Part shown: in pieces, positions 1-9,908 of the stretch
Layout: each line of letters begins with the position of its first letter
Numbering within the stretch: position 1 is the stretch's first letter
Source of the DNA: Larix kaempferi
Taxonomy: Eukaryota > Streptophyta > Pinopsida > Pinales > Pinaceae
Reading direction: 5' to 3'
NCBI GenBank assembly: GCA_027924585.1
Contig: BSBM01001067.1
Location: forward strand, 6,842,501 to 6,906,500
Length of the DNA: 64,000 bases
Notes under the pieces: generated by a model
What the model saw: the letters and a program-made list of their open reading frames with translations, nothing else
The model's database searches: none
What the model was told of the DNA's origin: nothing
Made by a program: the position numbers and the translations under genes

Positions 1-979
1 ATTATTGATCTTTGATCTTTAAAGATTGTGTAGAAGTTGTTAAGAAGTGCCAACTGTGCCAAATTTCTACAAAGAATATGCATGCACAACCAAAGCCGTT
101 GTACCCTGTTATCATTGTTGGCCCCTTTACCAAATGGGGGGTTGATTTCACAACTTGCAACTTGGATTTGGAAAAAGGTCATAACTATGTCATTGTGGTC
201 ATCGATTACTTTACTAAGTGGGATGAATCTATGCCAAATTTTTCCAACAGAGGTAAAACAACATCCCTCTTTGTATTCAATTAGTTTATTGCTAGATTTG
301 GCATGCCTAGGGAGATTGCCACTGATCATGACAATAATTTTTAGAACAAGATGGTGATGGAATTAGAAGTCAAACTAGCATTTTGATAGAAGCATTTATT
401 TCCATACTATCTGCAAGCAAATGGATAAGTAGAGCCTGTCGGTAAATCCTTGAAAACCATTCTTCAATGGATAAGCAACAAAATTAAATTGAATTTGCAT
501 CTTATGTTTTTTTTTGCTCCATGGGAGTACCAGACCTTAGTCAAGATTTCTACTGAGTTTACTCCATTTACTTGTGCATGGGGTGGAATCTATTCTACCA
601 ATTGAATGTGAACTTCCTTGTTTAAAAATAACCATAGAAATCCTGCCTAACACAACTTCTCTTGAAGAATTCCTCATTCATTTGGAACAACTTGATGAGC
701 ACCATAGAGATGTGGCCATGACGAATGGGGCACATAAGAAACTTGTTAAGTCCTAATATGACAATTTTTTCATCCTCAAATTTTCTCAGAAGGATACTTG
801 TATTCCTTTATGACCAAGATAATGATGAATTGGGGGTAGGCAAGTTCAACCCTATGTGGCATGGTCCTTACATTGTGAGGTGTGGCCTTAGTAAAGGGGC
901 ATATTAGTTAGAAGATGATGAATTAAAGGTGTTGATGGAACCCCACAAGGAGATATATTTAAAGAGGTATTATGCCTAG
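1..979 (+). pseudogene. Tat copy A integrase, broken
   Basis: This is the integrase of the interrupted Tat element. It starts inside the HHCC zinc finger (CQLC at the start), continues through the catalytic core and ends with the GPY/F module (MWHGPYIVR near 857-887) and a C-terminus YLKRYYA followed by TAG at 977-979, exactly as in copy B. The first catalytic Asp is present in WGVDF, the second in ATDHDNNF near 320-345, and the Glu follows a damaged NGQVE-type motif. Reading needs at least two frame changes (pieces near 12-284, 574-756 and 725-907) and crosses stops where Gln is expected. Not functional. Confidence 0.85.
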
Positions 980-1113
980 GTAGTGATTCCCATGAAATGC
1001 CCCAGTGCTTGTTGTATTATAGAAGGATTTCTTTTTTTGCTTTGCTTTTTATTTTTCTTGGTTTTCTGATTTCCTCTTTGGTCATTTCTTATCAGTTTAT
1101 GATTGATTGGAAG

Positions 1114-1535
1114 ATGTTATCAGACATGCCCATGTCTGTGGGATTCAAAAATGGTGCTAGCCGCCACACTGGAATCTCACTTCTATCACTTGGGTGATTT
1201 GTTCTCCCACAAGTCAACTTGTGAAATCATGAAGGTCTTGTCTTGGACTAGCGACCAACAACATCACTGAGTATAGTGTAGTGATTGAATTACTATTGGA
1301 ATCCATTTTGCATGGAATCCAAGATTTGGTAGTTCACCTGGATTCACAGTTGGCACTATCACATCTAAATGGCATATACTGTGTTCATGATCTCACGATT
1401 CTTTGGAAGTTCTTATGGGTGCGACTTATCGAGTGTTATTTTGATTTTATTACTTATATTCATGTTCCGATAAGTTTCAATAATTTATCTCATGCATTAT
1501 CTAATTATGTGTTGGATTGGAATTTCTCACATTAA
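1114..1535 (+). pseudogene. Tat copy A archaeal-type RNase H (aRNH), broken
   Basis: A second RNase H domain lies downstream of integrase. The N-terminal strand reads GFKNGASRHT where copy B has GFVDGASRHT, so the first catalytic Asp is Asn here. The NNITEYS motif (Glu) near 1266 and the HLDSQLALS motif (Asp) near 1335 are present. The C-terminal end NYVLDWNFSH matches copy B almost residue for residue. A frame change separates the GAS motif (frame starting 1114) from the rest (frame starting 1281), and several stops occur between. The family is known as a feature of Tat/Ogre elements. The call rests on alignment with copy B. Confidence 0.7.
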
Positions 1536-2007
1536 GAAAAAATAAAGCATGCATGTAAATATCATGATAGGAAATCTAAGTAAGGCCAAAAATATGTAAA
1601 TAATGTATAAAATGTTTTCATCAACTACAAAAAATGTAGAGTGTTATACAAAATTGGTCATCCTAACTGTTGATGATGTATGTGTAAGACCGACTAATAC
1701 AGAAATGACTATACATTTGATATGCCTCGGCCTCTAGATTGATATAAACCCCATGATAACACACTATAGTAGTTTCCACTGGATGGAACAATCAGACCCA
1801 TACTCATTGTACCCCCACTACCTACCTTTGCAATCCCTCGGGGAGGTATTAAATCTCTGCCATGGATACCCTGAGGGTTAAACCCTCAAGGTTATATTGC
1901 ATAGAACCCACTAGACCTATTCTATAGGATTTCCCTCACCCCTATCTCCACGCCTGAGCCTATATTGTACTACTAGACGAAGTGGTCGTACATCTACACC
2001 ATCAAAA

Positions 2008-2126
2008 CTTTTGTTAATAATTTTGCATACAAAAATATTTTTTTCATGTTTCTTTCTAACACAACAAAAAACCAAAAAAATGATTTTATAAATAATTAAA
2101 ATTTAGATTTCTTTTTTTACTTATAC
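2008..2126 (-). other. Predicted intron of the copy A antisense ORF
   Basis: On the minus strand the donor is ACAT then GTATAAGT at 2126 and the acceptor is a tract ending AACAAAAG at 2008. It is 119 bp and AT-rich, between two segments that align with exon 1 and exon 2 of copy B, whose intron is 121 bp and at the same protein position. The prediction is from sequence and comparison only. Confidence 0.55.
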
Positions 2127-2596
2127 ATGTTGCCTCAATTTCCATTTGGAGGAGATGCAAGCTTGGGATCTCTACTATACCATTCATCCCAACATATTGG
2201 TACTCTTCAATCAAAGAATACATCATTGAAGGCATTAGAAACATGCCCATGTCCAAGTCGATACATCATATTTTCCCAACGGATCATCATAGGTTCTTGG
2301 TGCCTAGGAAGGGTAAGTGTGGTACATGGGCGCACCAATGGAATCCTCTCAAAAAATAATGATACAAGTATGCTCCCATAACAAAAGTTAATTTTCCTTC
2401 CTATCTTACAATTAGTTAACCAATTCTTCATGTGCACAATGAGCCCAGTGGACCAATCAAACACCATAGGCCTTAACCATTCCACCATCTAGAATATCTG
2501 CAAACGTGATACTTGGTGTGATGAGGTTGAGCCTGCCACCCATGTTATTGTTAAAAGGATAAATTTTAAATCAATATTCCAATATTTTTAGTGAGG

Positions 2597-2601
2597 ACTT
2601 G
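2597..2601. repeat. Target-site duplication of the Ty3/gypsy element (ACTTG; partner ACTTA at 8800-8804)
   Basis: Five bases ACTTG directly before the left LTR and ACTTA directly after the right LTR. One mismatch is compatible with an old insertion. Confidence 0.7.
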
Positions 2602-3388
2602 TGATCCGTGTTGCCGAGGAGGTCAACAAGGGGACAACAAAGTCGATTGACTGAGTCTGATACTGTTATGGCGAATGCTTATAGTGCTAGTTTTATCAGA
2701 GAAACAACTATGAAGAATAGATTACACCAAAAATAAACAACTGCAAAATTTAATAGAAAATACCAATCACATAAGAATGTGAGACAAGAATTGATAATGG
2801 AGAAACCCCAAGGGTGAAATCTTCGGTTTTATTGAGCAGTTGTCGTAAGAGGTTGAATGTAGGAACTGTCAAAAACCAATTGAGACTTCTCTTTAGGAAC
2901 TCGTCTTAATCCAATTCAGAGCAGAGAACCAAAAAGGTTCTTCTTCCCCTTCCATCTTCGAGCTTACAAGTATTTATGAAATTCTAAGGGATGCTTAGGT
3001 AAATACTCGCTGCGTTTTAGTTACAAAAAGATAGTTACAAAGAGTTCATGTGTCTTATTCCCATTCTCTAGCTAGAAGAAGATGACGAGACATCGTTTCC
3101 ACATTGATGGAGATTCATATGCCTTCTGACTGCTCAGAATGTCGTCTGACATGTACTAGAATCATCAAGTACCATCGGGCATGTATGATGATCCATCGGG
3201 CATGTGTCGCCGAGTCATGAAGTCAACTGGTCCATTGGGACGACCAAGTCGAGGATCCAACCAAGGAGTTGACTAGGACTAGGAAATAGTTAATGGACTG
3301 TTGGGACGACCGATTCGAGGATTCGACCAAGGAGTCGACTGGGACTAGGAAATAGTTGATGGATCTAGTCAAGTCTTGGGATGGATCA
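2602..3388 (-). repeat. 3' LTR of the Ty3/gypsy element
   Basis: 787 bp, plus-strand start TGATCCGTGTTGCC and end GGGATGGATCA. It pairs with 8012-8799. It contains internal near-repeats built on GACCAAGTCGAGGATCC and GACTAGGA (about 3240-3350). Confidence 0.9.
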
Positions 3389-3403
3389 AAATCCCCCCCT
3401 TAA
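3389..3403 (-). other. Polypurine tract of the Ty3/gypsy element
   Basis: On the minus strand a run of A and G with seven consecutive G residues and then ATTTT lies directly before the 3' LTR. This is the expected place for second-strand priming. Confidence 0.75.
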
Positions 3404-3689
3404 GAAGTGGCAATGGTCCCCATTTCCTGCTCACGCAGATGAGGAAACTTGAGCTCCAATTCAGGAAGAGGATACCACTTTCCTTGAGATGGGAGTTTTC
3501 CTTCCTTGGCCACCTCAAACAAGGGTACCATTCATGTCCTTGTATGTTGTGATTGTTTTCCAACGATGGTGTCAGCGACAAAAGGCTCTTGAGCATCCGG
3601 GAGTATATCTTCCGGATCTATCGGTTGTAAGTCGATCTGTTCCAATAATGGTGGAAAATACGGTTGAAGCAAGTCCACATTGAATAGTG

Positions 3690-4795
3690 GATGTAGACCC
3701 AGATATGGTGGAATGATGAGCTTAAAAGCATTTTCCCCAATTTTCTCAAGAATGGTATAAGGACCATATCATAAAGGTTTCAGCTTCCTATGTAGGTCAC
3801 TGAATATTTCTTCCTTGAGATGCAACCATACCTAATCCTCAATTTTGAATGAATGAGGAATATGATGCTTATCGTGTTGGGCCTTGGATTTTTCACTAGC
3901 TCTCTGCAACATATCTTGTGCTTGTTTTTGAATGTCGCACACCTGATCCTTGAACTTGAGTGCCTTATCGATTTATCGCTGTACATGGTTGTTGCGACCA
4001 AGCCAGTTGGTTGACTAACTAATTCAATAGGTGCCGAGGGTTGAAATCCATAACATATTTCAAATGAAATCTTTCATGTTGAACTGTGCTTCGCTCGATT
4101 ATAGATATGATGACTGTATGGAAGACTTTCATCCCATGTTCTGCGATGCTTGTGGTTGTACTTGCGAAGCAACTGTACCACAATGTGATTCACAAATTCT
4201 GTATGTCCATCAGTCTGAGGATGGAACGATGTCGACATAGATAGCTATGTGTCAAGCTGCTTCCAGAGCATCTTCTAGAATGTGCTAACAAATTTGGAGT
4301 CATAGTTGGTAGGCAAGCCATAGTGCTTCCAAACATTCTCAAAGAAGAGTTGAGCAGTCTGCTAGGCCGTTGTGGTCTTCTTGCAAGGAATGAGGATAAC
4401 TATTTTAGAAAATATGTCAACCACTACCAGGATTGCATCATGATGGTGTCAAGTAACAGGATATCCAGCCAAATAATCTAAGGAAATAGATTCCCATGGT
4501 CAACTAGGAATGAGAAAGGCATATACAAACCCTATCATCGGTTCGGTGGCTTGGCAATGGCACAAACCATGCATGACTTGATGTACCTGTCGACATCTGT
4601 TTTGAGAGAAGTCTAGTAGAAATAATTCTGGAGCACAACAAGTGTCTTTTCCACTCCAAAATTTCCTATTGTTTTGTTGTAGAGTGCATCCCAGATGAGC
4701 TTCTGTCGGTGCTCACCAGAAGGTACACAAAGTTGTCCTAGCTTGTAAGGCAAGTTGTCCTTCACGTAGTAGTCGAGAACAATTGACTGTTCTTT
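3690..4795 (-). pseudogene. Ty3/gypsy integrase, broken
   Basis: Reading on from the RNase H in the same register gives a region with CMVCAIAKPP, the C-terminal Cys pair of the integrase zinc finger, near 4550-4580. The first His of the finger is kept and the second appears to be Asn. The core follows with VVVDIFSK-like residues, but with stops and at least one frame change. From about 3690 to the polypurine tract the reading is a hydrophilic C-terminal tail in which I cannot identify a chromodomain. Inactive. Confidence 0.6.
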
Positions 4796-6120
4796 CTAGA
4801 GAAGTTGATACACTGTCGAAAAATCAATGTCTTCTTCATACATTCGTGACCAAGTAATGGTGTCACAACCATGCATACTTAACACTGTAAGAAGTGAAGT
4901 AATTGGTGGTTGGCTAAGGCAATCAACTGCTACATTGGATTTTCCTCTCCGATGCTTAATTACCAACTGAAACTGTTGTAGGTAACCAATCCACTTTATT
5001 TGTTTCGATGTATGCAACTTAGACTGTGACAGAGCGATCTGTAGAGGCTTATGGTCGGTATGGATGACCATTTATTTTCCTAAAATATAATGTTTGCATT
5101 TCTTAAGAGCTTGTACAATGGCATACAGTTCCTTCTCGTAGGTAGAATACTTACAAAAAATATCACTGAAGGTCTCCGAGTGGAATACTACTGGGTGACC
5201 TACTTGCGTAATCACGACGCCCATGGCATAGTCAAATGCATCGGTCTCAATTTCAAATGGTTGATGCAAACCATGTAATACAAGAATTGGAGCAGTGCAA
5301 AGCTTGTTCTTGAGTTGTTCAAAAGCTTGTTGTTGTGTTGTAGTCCATTTGAAAACTATGTTTCCACATCCTTTCGTCAATTGATTCAGAGGCCATTCTA
5401 TGTGGCTGAATCCAAACACAAATCTATGATATAAATTCACCAAACCAAGGAAAATCCTTAGTTATTGAATGCTTCTTGGAGCGGGCCAATCCTTGATAGC
5501 TTGGATCTTTTCTAGGTCAACTCAAATGCCTGCTGAGTCAATCACATAGCTCGAGTATTTTATACTTGTCAATGCAAAAGAGCACTTCTCCAAGTTCAAA
5601 CAGAGTTTGTGTCATCTGAGAACATTAATCACTTGATAAAGTTGTTGCAAATGTTCCTCCCATGATCTGCTGAAACTCAGGATGTCATCCAGATAGACAA
5701 TAACATATTTCCCTGAAAAGTGTCTAAGAACATCAACCATATATCTCATGAAAGTCGCAGCTGCATTATTTAGACCAAAAGGAATGACTAACCATTCAGA
5801 TAAACCTTCCCTAGTTTTGAAAGAAAATTTCCATACATTTGAGGGCTCTATGGGAATTTGATGATGTACCGACTTGAGGTCAAGTTTTGTAAAGAATTTA
5901 GCACATTTCAAATAATCAAGTAAATAATATATTCTAGGAAGAGGATATTGATTCTTTATTGAAATTTTATTGAGAGCCCTGTAGTTGATGCACATGCACC
6001 ATGTCTCGTATGTCTTGGGAACTAGGATGACTAGATTTCCACAAGGAGAAGAGCTAGGTCAAATATTCCCTTTGTTGATCAAGTCTTGAATTTGTCTGCG
6101 GATTTATTCATTTTCTAAAA
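4796..6120 (-). pseudogene. Ty3/gypsy reverse transcriptase and RNase H, broken
   Basis: RT fingers and palm read CINYRALNKISIKNQYPLPR, then FGLNNAAATF, and the catalytic box YLDDILSFS with both Asp residues intact (about 5690). RT thumb and RNase H follow with NLYHRF, PLNQLTKG, FEIETDA, STYEKELYAIV, HTDHKPLQ and a VAVDCLSQPP end. The pieces 5612-5995, 5072-5443 and 4796-5071 share one frame and are separated by stops only. Enzyme function is known for the family; this copy cannot make an intact protein. Confidence 0.85.
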
Positions 6121-6129
6121 TAGAAATTC

Positions 6130-6772
6130 TGTAAATAGATGCATTGGGTAATGAAGAACCAGGAAAAAAATCAATGGAGTGTTTTACCTGGAAATGTAGT
6201 GGTACTCCAATTGGATCTTTGAACACATACTTGTATTCTTCAAGTATTCTATCGACTTGCCGCTGTTGTCAAGATTCGTGGTCGGTGGAGAGATGAATGG
6301 TTGCTGTGATCTTTTGAGAGTGTTGAGGTTTGATCATTACCAACATAGATTTCTAAGCATGGTTAATCAACTTCTTGGTTTGCTTGGCTGTAACCATCTT
6401 GAATGTTGGTGTGGGTCAAGGTTCATGAATGCCATACCACTGGTTCTGGATTTTGAAGATCACTTTATGTGGTATTGATTGATACTTTCCATGCCTGTCC
6501 CACAAGTAAGGCTTTCCAAATGGTACGTCGGCTACCGAAAGCGAAGCGACGTCGCAAAGCACCTCATCCTGAAAAGGCTTGATGAAGTAAGGTAACTTGC
6601 ACTATCCTGTGATCCTGAGTTCTCGTCCATCTTTCATCCAATCGATGTTGTAAGGTTGCAGATGTGGAGCAGTAACAAGGTCCAGTTTCTTCACAATATC
6701 TTCAGAAACAAAATTCTTTTGACTACCATTGTCCACAATCTGATTCTAAACCCATATCTGTGTATGAAATAG
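6130..6772 (-). pseudogene. Ty3/gypsy protease region, broken
   Basis: In frame with gag upstream and RT downstream. The aspartic protease box reads VDNGSQKNFVS near 6735-6705, with Asn where the family usually has Ser or Thr before the Gly. A following linker toward RT contains several nonsense codons. The assignment rests on this motif and on position. Confidence 0.55.
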
Positions 6773-7855
6773 TCATTCTCTTTCCTCTTCATCGACGATA
6801 GTTGAGTTTGCGAGAGATGTTGAAGTCGATGCTACTAATTTCAAAGAGTCGGGGTCGGACTCCACAACTGTCTTGTCGGTTGAGTCAGAAGTAGACATCT
6901 GCACCAAGAATGTCTTTTGCGCTTTGCATTCCGATGTATCAGGCCAAGCTGAATTGTGGTAGTCGCACCATTTTCCTGTAGGAGGTTGTTTACTCGATTT
7001 TCCCTTGTCTTTCTTGAAAGGATTCTTACCCTGTTCCAGCTTCTGGGTAGTATTCAGAGAAGACCGTTTTGACTTGACGGAGTCAGTAGTTGACTGAGAT
7101 TTCTTGTCGAAACGTCGACCAGTTGGTTTGGTCAAGAAAGGTCCTTTCACCTTCAATTTCATCTCAAGCTTGATGGCTTAATGGAATGTGTCAGCAAGAG
7201 TTCCAATAGTGAGAAATTCCATATCTTATTGGATATAAGGAGCTAAACCGCTGATATATTCCAGAACAAGTAATTTTTCTTCCTCCCTAACACCAAATCA
7301 AGCCATGAGTTGGTGTAATTCATCGATATAACTCTGTATAGTTTGATCCTTCCATTGTCTCAACTACTACCACTTCTTATACTGTTGTTCTATGTACTTG
7401 GGTGGATAAAATTCCTTCCGGACATGTTCAACAAATTTGGTCCATTTGTCGATTGGGGTACCATCTTCATCGAATTTCGTTGAGAGATTTTCCCACCAAC
7501 ATTGTACAGAATTCGACATCTTGAAAGATGCAAGGGTGAATTTCTTAGCCTCAAAAAGTTGATTCACAGAGAAATAGGACTCCAATTATTGTATCCAATT
7601 GTCTACAAATTCCGCATCGATCTTTCCTTCCAGGTTTGGTATATCCAAGTTCATTTGCAACTTAAATGGGCTAACCTTGTCAAAGGAATTTCTCATTGGG
7701 TTTCTAACCAAAGTCGAGCGAAATTAATTAGTGAGTCGAGCAAGAATCTCATTGAAATGCTCATACATTTCAGTTCTCCGTCGAGCAAGTGCTTGCTCAA
7801 TGAGTCATTTAGTTTCGCTATTAGGCGTGCTTGAACCCTATGTTTCACTTGCCAT
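6773..7855 (-). pseudogene. Ty3/gypsy gag, broken
   Basis: A Met codon at 7855 starts a reading MASET and then continues in one frame through a gag domain (CWWENLS, FVEHVRKEFYPP near 7367-7470) into a basic Lys-rich region and an atypical zinc-binding box WCDYHNSAW with TSEC (about 6915-6970). At least seven stop codons (TAG, TGA, TAA) interrupt it. The structural role in virus-like particles is known for the family. The start was chosen because it lies soon after the primer-binding site and leads into the conserved frame. Confidence 0.75.
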
Positions 7856-7997
7856 CTTTGGTCTGGGGTTGCGAGCAGATAAATACTCAGAAGTCGAAGG
7901 TAGAGGTATATTGGATTAATAAGTCTTAGAGTGTGTCTGAACATGCATATGTTGGTTTAAATACGCAAGTAGTGCTTAAACAAGGATAGAGCGAATA

Positions 7998-8010
7998 GGC
8001 TCTGATACCA
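7998..8010 (-). other. Primer-binding site (initiator Met tRNA type) of the Ty3/gypsy element
   Basis: Minus strand reads TGGTATCAGAGCC one base inside the 5' LTR, the standard complement of the 3' end of plant initiator-Met tRNA. Confidence 0.9.
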
Positions 8011-8011
8011 A

Positions 8012-8799
8012 TGATCCGTGTCGCCCAGGAGGTCGATAGGGGGACAACAAAGTCAAATGACTGAGTTGCCTACTGTTATGGCAGACACTTATAGTGTTAG
8101 TTTGATCAGAGAAACAACTATGAAGAATAACATACACCAAACATTAAACAAATGCAAAATTTAATAGACAATACCAATCAAAGAAGAATGTGAGACAAGA
8201 ATTGATAACAGAGAAACCCCAAGGGTGAAAACTACGGTTTTATTGAGCAGTTGTCATAAGAGGTCGAATGTAGGAACCATCAGGAACCAATTGATCCTTC
8301 TCTTTAGGAACTCGTCTTAATCTAGTTAAGAGTATAGAACCAAAAAGCTTCTTCTTCCCCTTCCATCTTTGATCTTACAAGTATTTATGCAATTCTGAGG
8401 GACGCTTGGGTAACTACTCGCTATGTTTCAGTTACAAAAATACAGTTACAAAGAGTTCATGTGTCTTCTTCCCATTCGCTAGCTAGAAGAAGATGAAGAG
8501 ACATCATTGCCACGTCGATGGTGATTCAGATGCCTTCCGATTGCTTAGGATGTCATTTGACATGTACTAGAATCATCAAGTACTGTCGGGGATGTATGAT
8601 GATTCGTCGGGCATGTGTCGTTGAGTCGCAAAGTTGACTGGTCTGTTGGGATGACCAACTCGAGGATCCGACCAAGGAGTCGACTGGGACTAGGCAATAG
8701 TTGAGGGAACGTTGGGACGATTGAGTCGAGGATCCGACCAAGGATTTGACTGGGACTAGGTGATAGTCAATGGATCCATTCGAGTCTTGGGATGGATCA
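8012..8799 (-). repeat. 5' LTR of the Ty3/gypsy element
   Basis: 788 bp, matching 2602-3388 along its whole length with many substitutions. In plus orientation it starts TGATCCGTGTCGCC and ends GGGATGGATCA. Confidence 0.9.
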
Positions 8800-8804
8800 A
8801 CTTA

Positions 8805-9157
8805 GGTGCCCATTGTTTTAGTATTGGGAGTGTAGCAGATATCCACATACTCATGTATGGTCAAAATGAAACGACCATGTCCTCCTCCTTTAAGGTTTAT
8901 CTAAACTCTTCGCCAAGACAAACCTAGTGAATATCATCAATCTCAATCTTAAGGACCTCACCATCCAAAACAAATTCATTTTGGTTATGCTCCCAGTTTC
9001 CTAATAATTTTTGTAACAATTTCTTTTGGGCACACATGTTCAAAATCTTGAAGAATTTTAGAAGACTACAATAACAAAGTGCATCTATGGATTCTTTATC
9101 ATCTAGGGTAAGGTTATTAATAGCCTCATGCTCCCTCTCCATCCAATATACAACCAT
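8805..9157 (-). pseudogene. Antisense ORF of Tat copy A, 5' part (start of exon 1)
   Basis: Starts at the Met codon at 9157 with MVVYWMEREHEAINN, matching MVLEWREREHDQVDE at the start of the copy B ORF, so the start Met is conserved. It continues through LLGNWEHNQNEFVLDGEVL (copy B: LVNYWDVDAQHFILNRKTL), then in-frame stops, then GGGHGRFILTIHEYV (copy B: GGGITVQDYIVQY) up to the insertion site. The rest lies at 1663-2601. See copy B (34828-36089) for the family discussion. Confidence 0.75.
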
Positions 9158-9908
9158 GAAGTGTCACCTACACATTCGAGCAAAAATTCTAAGCATTAAA
9201 GTTTTTTTCCATGAAATTTTGGGGATCCACACGCCTTTTGCAAGAGATAGGAACATGTACATGCACCTTTTCCTCCAGATAGGAATGTCAAATGATTTCT
9301 ACATGCCACCTGTGAGAAATAAAAGAAAGAAAAGTGTGTGGGAACAAATCCATGCTTAAAAGCCGTCCCCAACATTCAAAATTTTGGAATTTTTGGAATT
9401 TAAATGGATGAAATGAAAGAGGAAAGAAAGAGGAATAACTTGTTTTCGACGGAATAAAAAATGGTCGTTCAATTGCTCTGCAATATCTAGTTGAAATTTC
9501 ATATAGGTATTTTGAGCTCCAAAGCAACCTGCGGTTAACACTACAAATGAATTGGCAAATTGGTTATTTATATGCATTTATTTTACTTTCAAACTCTTTT
9601 ATATAGTTTAAAATGCCCATTAACTATTATTATTAATGGTTTTGATCATTTTTGTGACCAATGATTCCCTTTGAGTTTGTTTCATAATAATTGTAAGGCC
9701 AAGAGAGTTTTCAAAGACTTTGATGACATTTTTTACTATTTTGGTCTTATCAGATTCGTCTTATTAGGTGAATGAATGGGATTTGGCATATAGGGTAGGA
9801 ATTTTCCACCTTACATCTTGCATTATTCATGTACTTTTTCCATTCTGCCTTAGATCAAATCCACTAGGTTGTGACTTTAACCCCCTTCATTAATTATGGG
9901 TTTTGACT
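9158..9908. other. Unassigned sequence between Tat copy A and the solo LTR
   Basis: AT-rich, without a convincing ORF, LTR end or repeat. It could be the 3' untranslated region or LTR of Tat copy A, but no match to copy B is visible by eye. The last five bases (TGACT, 9904-9908) are the target duplication of the solo LTR. Confidence 0.4.

Larger units (their letters stand above)
1663..2601 (-). pseudogene. Antisense ORF of Tat copy A, 3' part (end of exon 1, intron, exon 2)
   Basis: On the strand opposite to copy A gag-pol. From 2488 to 2207 it reads a segment with VFDWSTGL, YGSIL and FFER that aligns with IFDWCTTL, YGSIL and FFER of copy B (near 35325-35440). The exon 1 end reads RDPKLASPPNG against RDMPLPPGAA of copy B. 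After a 119-bp intron the second exon aligns with copy B exon 2 (QR-VVGV, then a Tyr-rich end) and stops at TAG 1663-1665. Several in-frame stops make it a pseudogene. The 5' part is at 8805-9157, split off by the Ty3/gypsy element at 2602-8799. Confidence 0.7.
2602..8799 (-). mobile_element. Full-length but dead Ty3/gypsy retrotransposon inserted in Tat copy A
   Basis: A 6.2-kb element in minus orientation with two LTRs beginning TG and ending CA, an initiator-Met primer site, a polypurine tract, and gag, protease, RT, RNase H and integrase in that order. Everything from the gag start at 7855 down to at least 4796 lies in one reading register, so it was a single gag-pol ORF. It is interrupted by about a dozen or more nonsense codons and no net frameshift. 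The domain order and initiator-Met primer suit a chromovirus, but I could not recognise a chromodomain. The LTRs differ at many sites, so it is an old insertion. Confidence 0.9.
1..9157 (+). mobile_element. Tat-lineage Ty3/gypsy retrotransposon, copy A (3' part, degenerate, interrupted)
   Basis: The window opens inside the integrase of a plus-strand element. The order integrase, archaeal-type RNase H, antisense ORF is the same as in copy B at 31516-46075, and the proteins align throughout (shared GPFTKWGV, VHGVES-type and GKFNPMWHGPYIVR motifs). Copy A is much more decayed, with several stops and frameshifts. A Ty3/gypsy element fills 2602-8799, so this element continues at 8805. Its right boundary and 3' LTR were not found. 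Sequence past 9157 does not visibly match the copy B 3' region, so it may be a different subfamily or be truncated. Confidence 0.8.

Noticed and set aside
3400-3690. Possible chromodomain at the end of the Ty3/gypsy pol
   Set aside because: The region reads as a Lys/Pro-rich tail without the aromatic cage or the KW-TWE pattern, so it was not called.
7693-7944. An 83-codon minus frame at the start of the Ty3/gypsy gag
   Set aside because: It is out of register with the conserved gag frame, which starts at 7855 and carries the recognisable domains.
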